This document shows, one piece after another, positions 44,849 to 52,542 of a DNA stretch of 64,000 bases. Source of the stretch: a virus; IMG/VR virus record IMGVR_UViG_3300035698_019437, positions 83,269 through 147,268 of that record; one strand, written 5' to 3'. The notes under the pieces are model-generated. The model did not search any database and was not told where the DNA came from. It saw only the letters and a list, made by a program, of their open reading frames with translations. The translations under genes and the position numbers were made by a program. Position 1 is the first letter of the stretch. Each line of letters opens with the position of its first letter.

Positions 44849-45720
44849 CCTCTTAACTTCTTTCTTTGTTCTGCTTCCATTTCATCTAATCCTTCAGGTT
44901 TGCTTTTTAAGCTCTTATATACAGCTTTAAGGTCTCTGCATAGTCTTCTTAAACCATCTGGCTCTAAGCTAGCTGCGGCATCCGTGTGAGGGAAAGCTCT
45001 ATCATCAACGAAGTGCCTTTCGATGTATGTAGCTCCCAATGTGTATGCTGCGATGTCTGCTGCTATTCCGTACCCATGATTAGAGAATCCAGTTTTGTAA
45101 GGAAAGTCGTATTTTATTCTTTTATTGTAATCAAATTCTGCTAAGTGTCTAACTTCTTCAAGATACATCTTTTCAAATGGAACAGGATATCCAGACGTAC
45201 AGTGGTAAATTACCATTCTGTCAGAATGTGCTTCATCTAGATCATGAATAAAATTGCTTCGTTCTTCTTGTGTCGTCATACCTAAAGAGATATGAATCTG
45301 TCCCTCGAAATTTTTATACAGATAATCTAATATATCTTTTCTGTGATTGCAGGCGCTTGGTATTTTTATCATATATGGATTTAGTTCTACAACTTCTTTC
45401 ACTGATGTCATGTCCCATACAGATGTACCGTACCCTATACCAATGTCTGCGCAGTAGTCTTTTAGCTTCGCATGTTGTGAAATATCTAGTTCAAGATTCA
45501 TTCTATGTTCTAGATAGGTATCTCCGTAAGCAAATTTTTCGTTAGGATGAGGCTTGTTCCACCACTCTTTTGGAACGCATTCCTTTGGATTTCGTTTTTG
45601 AAATTTGACAGCGTTTGCGCCAGCGAGTTTCGCTAGTTTTATAAGGTCTTTTGCTCTATTTATATTGCCAGCATGAACACACCCGATTTCCGCTATTACT
45701 TTACACAATTCATAATTCAT
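44845..45720 (-). CDS. neuB: Nonulosonate synthase, NeuB-like, without SAF domain
   Basis: Condenses phosphoenolpyruvate with a hexose or hexosamine derivative to make a nine-carbon acid sugar. Motifs: VIAEIGCVHAGNINRAKDLI (about residues 8-27), AVKFQKRNP, CTSGYPVPFEKMY (about 174-186), TGFSNHGYGIAADIAAY (metal His, about 207-223), IERHFVDDR and DAAASLEPDG. It is 291 residues and ends at the point where other NeuB proteins (about 340) begin their C-terminal SAF/antifreeze domain. The ribosome binding site CAGGAGAATACTA is strong. It is the only minus-strand gene in the window, perhaps a separate acquisition. Confidence 0.88.
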   Translation of the reverse strand: MNYELCKVIAEIGCVHAGNINRAKDLIKLAKLAGANAVKFQKRNPKECVPKEWWNKPHPNEKFAYGDTYLEHRMNLELDISQHAKLKDYCADIGIGYGTSVWDMTSVKEVVELNPYMIKIPSACNHRKDILDYLYKNFEGQIHISLGMTTQEERSNFIHDLDEAHSDRMVIYHCTSGYPVPFEKMYLEEVRHLAEFDYNKRIKYDFPYKTGFSNHGYGIAADIAAYTLGATYIERHFVDDRAFPHTDAAASLEPDGLRRLCRDLKAVYKSLKSKPEGLDEMEAEQRKKLRG

Positions 45721-45738
45721 TAGTATTCTCCTGCTTAT

Positions 45739-45767
45739 ATAATCGGAAATAAAATAACAGGTGTAAA
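45739..45767 (-). promoter_or_regulatory. Candidate promoter for the neuB-like gene
   Basis: On the minus strand TTTACA (5 of 6 bases of the -35 consensus, 45762-45767) is followed 17 bases later by GATTAT (4 of 6 of the -10, 45739-45744). It lies in the 68-base divergent gap, and the neuB-like gene must be transcribed from its own promoter since all neighbours run the other way. The exact boxes are inferred. Confidence 0.35.
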
Positions 45768-45788
45768 ACTGTTAGTTAAAATATATTC

Positions 45789-46292
45789 ATGGGAAAAAGA
45801 ATAAAATTAGTTGTATTCGATGTTGATGGAACTCTAACAAATGGAGTGTACTATATCTCAGAGAGTGGGGCAACCATGAAGGGTTTCCACACCAGAGATA
45901 TGTATGCACTGAATTTGCTTAAGAAATATGGTATAAAAGTTCTTATTATGACACAATCTCATGACAATTGTATGCAGGCGAAGTTGCAAAATGCATTTAA
46001 TTACGATACTAAGGATTGTCATATTGAACTTGTAACTCAAATTCAGGATAAATTTGAGTTCTTAGGAAACTACATAATTCAAAGAGGAATCACTTGGGCT
46101 GAAGTTGCTTATATGGGAGATGCAGAAAATGACAGGTTATGTTTGCTGAATGCTTGTAAGTCAGGTTGTCCAAAAGATGCTACTCAAGTAGCTCGTTGCG
46201 CATCTAGCTTTTTATCCGATAAAGATGGTGGACATGGTGCAGCATATGATTTTGTCATGCATATAACAAAAGATATCGAGGAAATAGAATGA
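45789..46292 (+). CDS. KdsC-type HAD phosphatase (nonulosonate 9-phosphate phosphatase-like)
   Basis: A 167-residue C0-type HAD phosphatase. Motif I VVFDVDGTLTNGVYYI (about residues 8-23) has the nucleophile and acid Asp; motif II is LIMTQS; and motif IV YMGDAENDRLCLL (about 113-125) binds Mg2+. In KDO biosynthesis this fold removes phosphate from KDO-8-P; in animal-type and KDN pathways a related enzyme removes the 9-phosphate. Divergent from neuB, it fits a route in which NeuB makes a 9-phosphate sugar. No clear ribosome binding site precedes the ATG. Confidence 0.82.
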   Translation: MGKRIKLVVFDVDGTLTNGVYYISESGATMKGFHTRDMYALNLLKKYGIKVLIMTQSHDNCMQAKLQNAFNYDTKDCHIELVTQIQDKFEFLGNYIIQRGITWAEVAYMGDAENDRLCLLNACKSGCPKDATQVARCASSFLSDKDGGHGAAYDFVMHITKDIEEIE

Positions 46293-46759
46293 AAGACAAT
46301 ATTACATTAAGATCATGGCAAAAAGTAGTAATAGACATTATAGATGATCATGAAGATTTTATAAGCGGAGAAGAGTTTCAATCTCTTTCGGACTATGACA
46401 TAAATAGGCTTTCTTCCGTAACATTGAAGATGCCTCAAGGCTATGGTCATACAATTCTTACTTCACATATAGCAACTAATTATTCTTCTGTAATTGTTTA
46501 TACTAACATGGATCATTGGAATAGGGTAGAAAAGAATATGGGAGATGAGTGCGATGATTTTTGTCCCATGTCTATGTATGAGTTATATTATATATTGATG
46601 ACTGCAAATGATCCCGGTGGGCAGATTACTGTGGAAAATTTGAAAGCAAAGTTTATTGATAGAAAAGTTGTAGTAGTAGATGGAGCATCTAATTTACCAG
46701 CAGGCATGAAAGACTTCTTGTTAAACGTAGCAAGAGGTATCGTAATATTCTTAGATTGA
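46289..46759 (+). CDS. Degenerate P-loop NTPase-like protein (156 aa)
   Basis: The beginning LRSWQKVVIDIIDDHEDF resembles the start of terminase or helicase ATPases, followed by TLKMPQGYGHTILTSHIATN (about residues 48-67) where a Walker A should be, but the invariant GK(S/T) is replaced by YGHT. VVVVDGASNLP (about 130-140) resembles Walker B with the catalytic Glu missing. It looks like a short, inactive remnant or a regulatory ATPase-like fold. Its overlap with the phosphatase gene is four bases. Confidence 0.6.
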   Translation: MKDNITLRSWQKVVIDIIDDHEDFISGEEFQSLSDYDINRLSSVTLKMPQGYGHTILTSHIATNYSSVIVYTNMDHWNRVEKNMGDECDDFCPMSMYELYYILMTANDPGGQITVENLKAKFIDRKVVVVDGASNLPAGMKDFLLNVARGIVIFLD

Positions 46760-46772
46760 TTGGAGATCGAAA

Positions 46773-47237
46773 ATGGCATTAGACATATCTAAAAGAAAAG
46801 TAGTAGCAAAGAGAATCGGTGATATCACCAAAGTGAAGAACAGTGAAAGAAAGTTTGGAGCGGCGTTGAATTACAGTCATCTTCGCGTTCAATTCTCTAA
46901 AGACGTTGAATGTCATCTTCTATTCACTGATAGTCAGATTAAGGTTGGTCTAAAAAGAGCAAGAAAAAACACTGAAGACCTTCCTAAAGTGCATTGGTTT
47001 CGTGATATTCTAGAAGACATCGTAACGGAAGGTAGAATCGCTGATGTTCAGGATGTGATTAATCAGGGTAAACTTCCAATGGCTGCTAAGAAGTATAACC
47101 ATATACGTGCAGAGTTTGGTGATAAGGAAGTTCATCTATTGTTTACGGATAACGATATACGAATTGCTTATGAAAGAGCTTTGAAAAATAGAGAAGACCT
47201 TCCTAAAGCCTCTTGGTTTAGGGACATTTTGGATTAA
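46773..47237 (+). CDS. Hypothetical protein with duplicated 50-residue domain
   Basis: A 154-residue protein made of two similar units. Unit 1 (about residues 33-82) carries LNYSHLRVQFSKDVECHLLF then LPKVHWFRDIL; unit 2 (about 107-154) carries KYNHIRAEFGDKEVHLLFTD then LPKASWFRDIL. Both end in a WFRDIL motif. It shows an internal duplication of a small alpha/beta fold. The strong ribosome binding site TTGGAGATCGAAA suggests good expression. No family was recognised. Confidence 0.75.
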   Translation: MALDISKRKVVAKRIGDITKVKNSERKFGAALNYSHLRVQFSKDVECHLLFTDSQIKVGLKRARKNTEDLPKVHWFRDILEDIVTEGRIADVQDVINQGKLPMAAKKYNHIRAEFGDKEVHLLFTDNDIRIAYERALKNREDLPKASWFRDILD

Positions 47238-47247
47238 GGAGAATATA

Positions 47248-47439
47248 ATGGCTGATTCACTTTTATTGGGAATTAAGAGCAATAATTTAAATGTTGATCA
47301 AATGCAAATTCTTTTGCAGATGCATGATAAGAGGCTTATATCCAACACAACATTTCTGAAAGAACTAGGTTATGACGAAGAAACAGAAGTAACAAATATG
47401 ATTAAGGAACAAGCCGATAGAGATACCAAAGGTTTGTAA
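47248..47439 (+). CDS. Small hypothetical protein (63 aa)
   Basis: Preceded by AAGGAGAATATA. Helical and hydrophilic, with DQMQILLQMHDKRLISNTTF in the middle. No family was recognised. Confidence 0.65.
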   Translation: MADSLLLGIKSNNLNVDQMQILLQMHDKRLISNTTFLKELGYDEETEVTNMIKEQADRDTKGL

Positions 47440-47450
47440 TAACAGAAAGT

Positions 47451-47478
47451 TGTAATATAAAGATGTTGTTACATTTTT
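47451..47478 (+). terminator. Weak AT-rich hairpin with T-tract, possible terminator
   Basis: TGTAATA (47451-47457) can pair with TGTTACA (47467-47473), seven pairs including one G-U wobble, over a nine-base loop, followed by TTTTT (47474-47478). It lies in the gap between the small gene at 47248 and the DUF1257 gene. A weak rho-independent-type stop is possible. Confidence 0.3.
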
Positions 47479-47523
47479 GCCGAGAATATGTATTTGACCG
47501 GCAAGAAAGGAAGGTTAAGTTCA

Positions 47524-47922
47524 GTGTCAGAATACCACGTAGTAGATATTGAAGTAACAGACCAGCAGACTCTCGTTGAAACTCTCATTGAAATGGGATA
47601 TGCTCCTAAAATATATGATGAAGCTAAGGCTCTTTATGGATATCAAGGTGACGCTAGGTCTCAAAAGGCTCATGTTGTTGTTCCACGAAGTCAAGTAGGT
47701 AGCGCTAGTAACGATGTAGGTTTTGAACGTAAAAATGGAAAATTCATTATGCATATTTCTGCGTATGATAGAAACCATAAAAAGCTTAAAAAGAAAAAGA
47801 TACTTCAGCTTTATGCTAAGAACAGGATCGCTAAGGCTGTCAAGATAAAAAGCAAATATTCTATTGCTTCTCAAAAGACTGAGAAGGATGGAAGAATTCG
47901 TTTAAGAGTAAGGGTGTCTTAA
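47524..47922 (+). CDS. DUF1257 (Ycf35-like) protein
   Basis: A 132-residue protein starting at GTG 47524 (AGGAAGG lies nine bases upstream; an ATG at 47488 would add 12 residues). SEYHVVDIEVTDQQTLVETL and DEAKALYGYQGDARSQKAHV match the DUF1257 family, which includes plastid Ycf35. The C-terminal half is Lys-rich. The family is often near Ycf46-type ATPases, and such an ATPase is encoded here at 15670. Function is unknown; the pairing suggests a shared process. Confidence 0.8.
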   Translation: MSEYHVVDIEVTDQQTLVETLIEMGYAPKIYDEAKALYGYQGDARSQKAHVVVPRSQVGSASNDVGFERKNGKFIMHISAYDRNHKKLKKKKILQLYAKNRIAKAVKIKSKYSIASQKTEKDGRIRLRVRVS

Positions 47923-48503
47923 TGTCAAATAAATTATCTAGAAGACAGAAGAGTAAGTTTCGCAAGAAGGATCGTCTAAGGCAAAAAGATCAGAAAGCTA
48001 TATATAAAGCTGGTCTCAAGGCAATGGTAAAGAAATTTGATGACCCTATTCTTTCTTGTCAATGCTATTTTGTTAGGGAAGACGAAGATTTGAGTTTTGT
48101 CAAGACCCTTAAGAAAGTTCTTCTTGTTCATGACAATGGTGTCGGTTTGGCTGCATCGCAGATAGGAATCACTAAAGCCGTTGTAGCTGTGAGATTCGAT
48201 ATCAAGAAATACGATGTTAAGATTATGATTAATCCAGAAATTGTAGAGCATACTACGGAGATGGAAGCTGGTCAAGAAGGTTGCCTGTCCTACCCAAAGG
48301 TGGTTGGTAACATAACTCGATATAAGGGCGTTACTGTAAAATATCTGGATGAAGAGATGAAGGAACATGTTGAAAAGTTTACTGGTTTTAATTCTCGCGT
48401 TGTACAACACGAACTGGATCATATCGACGGAGTTTGTAAAATAGGAATCTGGTGGAAAGAGAATCAGGATCAGAAAGTCTACTCTGCACAGCCTTCTTCA
48501 TAA
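47922..48503 (+). CDS. def: Peptide deformylase
   Basis: Removes the formyl group from the N-terminal Met of new proteins. All three family motifs are present: GVGLAASQIG (about residues 73-82), EGCLSYP (about 117-123), and QHELDHIDG (about 162-170), giving Cys and two His metal ligands with the catalytic Glu. It has a basic 40-residue N-terminal extension (SRRQKSKFRKKDRLRQK), unusual for phage deformylases, which may bind ribosomal RNA. It starts on the DUF1257 stop and overlaps the AmrS gene. Confidence 0.93.
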   Translation: MSNKLSRRQKSKFRKKDRLRQKDQKAIYKAGLKAMVKKFDDPILSCQCYFVREDEDLSFVKTLKKVLLVHDNGVGLAASQIGITKAVVAVRFDIKKYDVKIMINPEIVEHTTEMEAGQEGCLSYPKVVGNITRYKGVTVKYLDEEMKEHVEKFTGFNSRVVQHELDHIDGVCKIGIWWKENQDQKVYSAQPSS

Positions 48504-49525
48504 TGAAATATTCAGAAAAACTTAGGGACGTAGTTTCTAGAACGGAAATCGGTAAAAAGTTCCGTTGTCTTATTTGTCCAAATAAATGTCTGATATCTCC
48601 AGGTGATCGTGGTAAATGCTACGTTAGAAAAGCTAGCAATGAATCCGTCTTCCTTGCTGAATATGGGAAAGTATCTTCTGCTGCCGTAGAGCCAATTGAG
48701 AAGAAACCAATTTATCATTTTATGCCTGGCTCTAAAGTTTTTTCGATAGGTACTCTTGGATGTTCGTTTAGTTGTGTATATTGTCAGAATCATCGTATCA
48801 GTCAAGACCAAAATTGTCCAGTTGTAGACATGCCTGTCAGTAAGGCTATAGACATAGCTTTGCATAAAGGCTGTGATGGTGTTTGTATGACATATAACGA
48901 GCCAATTCCTTCATATGAGTACCTTATAGAACTGGCTGAGGCGGCTCACAAGGAAGGTTTATATTTTGCCCTTAAAACTAATGGTTATGCAGAAAAAGAG
49001 CCTTGGAGGGACATCTGTGAGGTCACAGACGCTGTTAATATAGATTATAAGGCTGACAGTACCGAAAACTTTGCTAGTATTACAAGAGTTGGGTCTGATG
49101 CGGGTATAAGTTTTCGTAAAATACTCATGAGAATACAAGAAGCTATAGAAGATGATAGTATACATGTAGAAATGAGTCTTCCTTTGTATACCGGTTCAGA
49201 CGATTACAGTACTTTTAGAGGTATTATATCTGATGTAGATAGGAACGTTCCTGTTCATATCCTGAAGGTTTTTCCAGATCATGATTCCATGAAGTACAGC
49301 AGCACCCCAAATAAATCTTTGTTCGTTTTGAGAGATTATCTTAAAGAAGAACTTAATTTTGTATATGTAGAAAATGTTTTTGATGAACAAGGCCAAGAGG
49401 CTAGAAATACTGTTTGTACTAAATGCGGATATGTCGTAGTAAGAAGAAATAAGTTCGACATATATGTTACTAATTCCAATTGCGATGAATGCTCATCTTC
49501 TTTGGTATTGCAGTATGAGAGATAA
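48503..49525 (+). CDS. Radical SAM enzyme, AmrS (AmmeMemoRadiSam)-like
   Basis: A 340-residue radical SAM protein. An N-terminal Cys motif (CLICPNKCLISPGDRGKC, about residues 22-39) is followed by the cluster motif CSFSCVYCQNH (CxxxCxxC, about 87-97) and typical MTYNEPIPSYEY, KTNGY and NIDYKAD. This order is that of the AmmeMemoRadiSam radical SAM protein, related to pyruvate formate-lyase activase. A C-terminal zinc-like pair (CTKCGY and CDEC) follows. The natural substrate is unknown. ATG 48503 overlaps the deformylase stop. Confidence 0.88.
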   Translation: MKYSEKLRDVVSRTEIGKKFRCLICPNKCLISPGDRGKCYVRKASNESVFLAEYGKVSSAAVEPIEKKPIYHFMPGSKVFSIGTLGCSFSCVYCQNHRISQDQNCPVVDMPVSKAIDIALHKGCDGVCMTYNEPIPSYEYLIELAEAAHKEGLYFALKTNGYAEKEPWRDICEVTDAVNIDYKADSTENFASITRVGSDAGISFRKILMRIQEAIEDDSIHVEMSLPLYTGSDDYSTFRGIISDVDRNVPVHILKVFPDHDSMKYSSTPNKSLFVLRDYLKEELNFVYVENVFDEQGQEARNTVCTKCGYVVVRRNKFDIYVTNSNCDECSSSLVLQYER

Positions 49526-49542
49526 TATTCCGAATAATACTT

Positions 49543-51459
49543 ATGGGTTCACCGGAATTTACTATTGTACACTACATAGACAGTTTAGGCATAGGCGGCG
49601 CACAGTCTATGCTTTTTGAGCTGTACCATGCCTTAGAAAAATACTATCCAGAAGTATCTCAAAGCGTTTGGTTATCTAACAAAAAATGTACATGTTCTTC
49701 TTTTATCAAATCTTATGGTATAGATTACCATTTTGTTCCTAAAAGTAGCTTCGTAATGACTATTACGGCTTTTGAAAAGCCCGTAATATTGATCTATCAT
49801 AAATTGATGGGTTCTCATACTGACATATACAGAGGTATCAGGAAAAGAGTGCCAATCATAACCATTAATCACACCTTTACCAAGAATCCTGTTTATAATA
49901 GAATTAGTCCATGCGATATGGTTGTATGTGTCAGTAGACATATGAAGTCGTTTCTTAGACGAAGACTAAAAAATCAACGTATGGCTGTTATACGAAATGG
50001 TATAGATTTAAATAGATACAGCGGGATCGCCCCAAGAGAGAATCCATATAAGGATGTATTTCTTACTGGTAGAATCAACTCTTTCAATTCTATTAAGTTT
50101 TCTAAATCTTGGGTGAAGTGGTGTATCGATGTTAAGTTGTCTAAGAAGATGATCCATGAATATATAGGAGATGGTCAATACTATAAAAGTATAAAAACGT
50201 TTTTGAAAGAGAAAACTGATTCTAGAAACGACGTTGTTTTACTAGGTAAGATTAAAGACTTCGACAGAAAAATATCCATAGTCAAAAACTGGGATATCTT
50301 TTTGTATGAGGTTAATCGTGATGAGGGTGTGAGTATAGCTATATTAGAAGCTCTTGCTTGTGGTGTTCCCGTAATATGCAGTAATCATTTCGGTAACAAA
50401 GAAATTATAGAAGAAGGCGTCAATGGATATGTATTTACAAAGAGAGAAGAAGCTGCTTCTATTTTGAAAAGACTTTCTTCTAGACCTGATGAGCTAGATG
50501 CTTTGAAAAAAAGTACGTTGGAGCATTTCAAAGAAAATCTAGATATCAAATATGCAGCAGAAGGATACATGGAAAAAATAGTTAATATTTGTAAGAAAAA
50601 GAAAATCAGGATTCCTTCTGGTATAAAAAGCAAAATAGAGGGTAGGAAAGAGAAGGAAGCTATTAAAGAGATTGTTGAGAAAAAACCACAATCTAAAGAC
50701 AACAAGCTTTTTTCTATATTGACTGCTGCTAGGAATGTGAGTCCATATCTAAATGATTGGGCGATGTCTATCTTAGAACAAACTTATAGACCTTTGGAAG
50801 TTATTTTCGTAGATGATTCATCTACAGATGATACGTTTGAAAAAATAATTAAACTGTATCCTAAATTCAAAAGAGAAGATATATCTATGAAAGTTGTCCA
50901 CAATGATAAAAGATATCATTGTGGCACGGCTTATGCGAAGGCATGGGAGATCGCATCTGGATTCTATTTCGGAGTTCTAGATGGCGATGACATGTTATAT
51001 CCAGATGCTGTTGATTATATAGTAGATTTGTACGAATCTAATCCTGATATAACATACATATATACCCAGTTTATGTTATGCAACACTAAAATGAAAAATG
51101 TCAGAAAAGGTTTTTGTCATGCTCCTAAGAGGGGTAAGTCTTTATTGGATATGGGAGGTGACAAAGTTCATGGGTTCTCCCATTGGCGAACCTTCTCTAA
51201 TAGATTACCAAAGATAGAAAAGATTTGGGGTAGAGGGCTTAGAGCAGGAATAGACAAGTATATGGGATATAGATTAGAAGAATTTGGAAAAGGCATGTTC
51301 ACTAATAAGGTGTGTTATAAATACAGGTGGGCTAGACCGGGATGTATATCTAAAACTGAAAAAGCCATAGCTTCATGGCAAAAGATTATTAAAGAGGCTG
51401 AATGGCGTAGGAAGAAGTATAACATTAAACCTTACCCAATAATAGACCATAAGGGATGA
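49543..51459 (+). CDS. Fused GT4-like and GT2 glycosyltransferase
   Basis: A 638-residue bifunctional enzyme. The N-terminal GT-B half (about residues 1-355) has GIGGAQSMLFELYHA near residue 18 and the donor motif SIAILEALACGVPVICSN (about 265-282) with EIIEEGVNG. A Lys-rich linker follows. The C-terminal GT-A half (about 388-638) has LFSILTAARNVSPYLNDW, FVDDSSTDD and LDGDDMLYPDAV. The C-terminal half is closely similar to the separate GT2 protein at 55225 (shared YTQF, GFSHWRTFS, DKYMGYRLEEFGKGMF). This suggests a fusion or fission between neighbouring enzymes. Confidence 0.88.
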   Translation: MGSPEFTIVHYIDSLGIGGAQSMLFELYHALEKYYPEVSQSVWLSNKKCTCSSFIKSYGIDYHFVPKSSFVMTITAFEKPVILIYHKLMGSHTDIYRGIRKRVPIITINHTFTKNPVYNRISPCDMVVCVSRHMKSFLRRRLKNQRMAVIRNGIDLNRYSGIAPRENPYKDVFLTGRINSFNSIKFSKSWVKWCIDVKLSKKMIHEYIGDGQYYKSIKTFLKEKTDSRNDVVLLGKIKDFDRKISIVKNWDIFLYEVNRDEGVSIAILEALACGVPVICSNHFGNKEIIEEGVNGYVFTKREEAASILKRLSSRPDELDALKKSTLEHFKENLDIKYAAEGYMEKIVNICKKKKIRIPSGIKSKIEGRKEKEAIKEIVEKKPQSKDNKLFSILTAARNVSPYLNDWAMSILEQTYRPLEVIFVDDSSTDDTFEKIIKLYPKFKREDISMKVVHNDKRYHCGTAYAKAWEIASGFYFGVLDGDDMLYPDAVDYIVDLYESNPDITYIYTQFMLCNTKMKNVRKGFCHAPKRGKSLLDMGGDKVHGFSHWRTFSNRLPKIEKIWGRGLRAGIDKYMGYRLEEFGKGMFTNKVCYKYRWARPGCISKTEKAIASWQKIIKEAEWRRKKYNIKPYPIIDHKG

Positions 51460-51460
51460 T

Positions 51461-52036
51461 ATGAAAGATACTCTGAAATTTTATGATAAAATATATAGTC
51501 CACTTTTTAAAAAAAATTATACGAAAAAATCAAATCGAGCAGGACCGTCATTACAACAGTTAGAAGTTTTTAGAAAATCTAATAAAATAGACATACATAA
51601 AGTAATAGATGTTGGGTGTTCGTGGGGAAGGGCTTTAAAATATTGGAGAAAGCGTAATGTCTATGCTGTTGGGGCAGATGTTTCTAAAATCGTTGTAAAA
51701 CATTGCATTAAACATAAACTTAATTGTAAACGATCTTCTGCAACTGATTTATCTAAGTTTAATGATAAATCTTTTGACCTTTATATGTCAACAGATGTTT
51801 ATGAGCACATTAGAGAAAAAGATTTACAATTTGCTATAGAAGAAGCAATACGTGTTACAAATAAGTATTTTCTTATCAGAGTACATACTATGCTAGATAA
51901 AAGAGGTACACTTCATTTGACTGTGTGGAACCTTGATCGTTGGGCCTCTTTTTTTATGAATAATGGTTTAAAAATACTTAATTTCGGGGATGGTAAATTT
52001 AATACATATAAAAATACGTTTTTCATGGAGATATAA
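51461..52036 (+). CDS. Class I SAM methyltransferase
   Basis: A 191-residue methyltransferase with VIDVGCSWGRALKYW (motif I, about residues 48-62), GADVSKI (motif II), FDLYMSTDVYEHI (about 102-114) and LIRVHTM in later positions, like methyltransf_11 enzymes that modify small molecules, sugars or lipids. Lies in the glycan island and may methylate a sugar. The DNA around it is more AT-rich than nearby genes. Confidence 0.8.
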   Translation: MKDTLKFYDKIYSPLFKKNYTKKSNRAGPSLQQLEVFRKSNKIDIHKVIDVGCSWGRALKYWRKRNVYAVGADVSKIVVKHCIKHKLNCKRSSATDLSKFNDKSFDLYMSTDVYEHIREKDLQFAIEEAIRVTNKYFLIRVHTMLDKRGTLHLTVWNLDRWASFFMNNGLKILNFGDGKFNTYKNTFFMEI

Positions 52037-52542
52037 TGGCAACTGAATTAAGGGCAAAGCACAATAAATGGCTTAAAGAGATTTTGAAACATAAAAAATT
52101 CGGTATCGTATTAAATCTTGGCTGTGGTAAAAATAGAGATTCTGAGGGGCATACATATAAATCTTATATAAATTGTAAAAAGATTATAAAGATAGACCCA
52201 GACCCAAAATTTAAGAAAATAGTTGACTTTAAGGCTAAAGGAGAAGATATACCGCTTGAAGATGGTTTAGTTGATCTAGTATTTATGAATTGGGCGTTTC
52301 ATATGACTGACATGACTGTTGTACTTTCTGAGATTTGTAGGGTTCTTCGTAAGAATGGAAAGGTACTTATAAGTTATGCAGATCATAATTATGATGAAAC
52401 AGTGGCAAGGAAAAAAGTAGCTGATATTAGATTTTTGTTAGAGAGTAAGATTACTATTGAAAAGTTTTTTGAAAATGAAGCTCATGGTATTACTGGTGGT
52501 TTTTTTCAAAGAGCCGAAGCTATATATGGTAGGTTAAAATGA
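52036..52542 (+). CDS. Class I SAM methyltransferase (short)
   Basis: A 168-residue methyltransferase, with VLNLGCGKNRDSEGH (motif I, about residues 23-37), KIDPDPKF, and LVDLVFMNWAFHMTD (about 77-91), plus an EICRVLRKNGKVLISY strand. Typical of type-11 methyltransferases. ATG overlaps the preceding stop, so it is coupled with the methyltransferase upstream. Confidence 0.78.
   Translation: MATELRAKHNKWLKEILKHKKFGIVLNLGCGKNRDSEGHTYKSYINCKKIIKIDPDPKFKKIVDFKAKGEDIPLEDGLVDLVFMNWAFHMTDMTVVLSEICRVLRKNGKVLISYADHNYDETVARKKVADIRFLLESKITIEKFFENEAHGITGGFFQRAEAIYGRLK

Noticed and set aside
15670-47922. Cyanophage identity from the Ycf46-like and DUF1257 genes
   Set aside because: No photosynthesis or other cyanophage marker gene is seen in the window, and both families occur outside cyanobacteria; host remains open.
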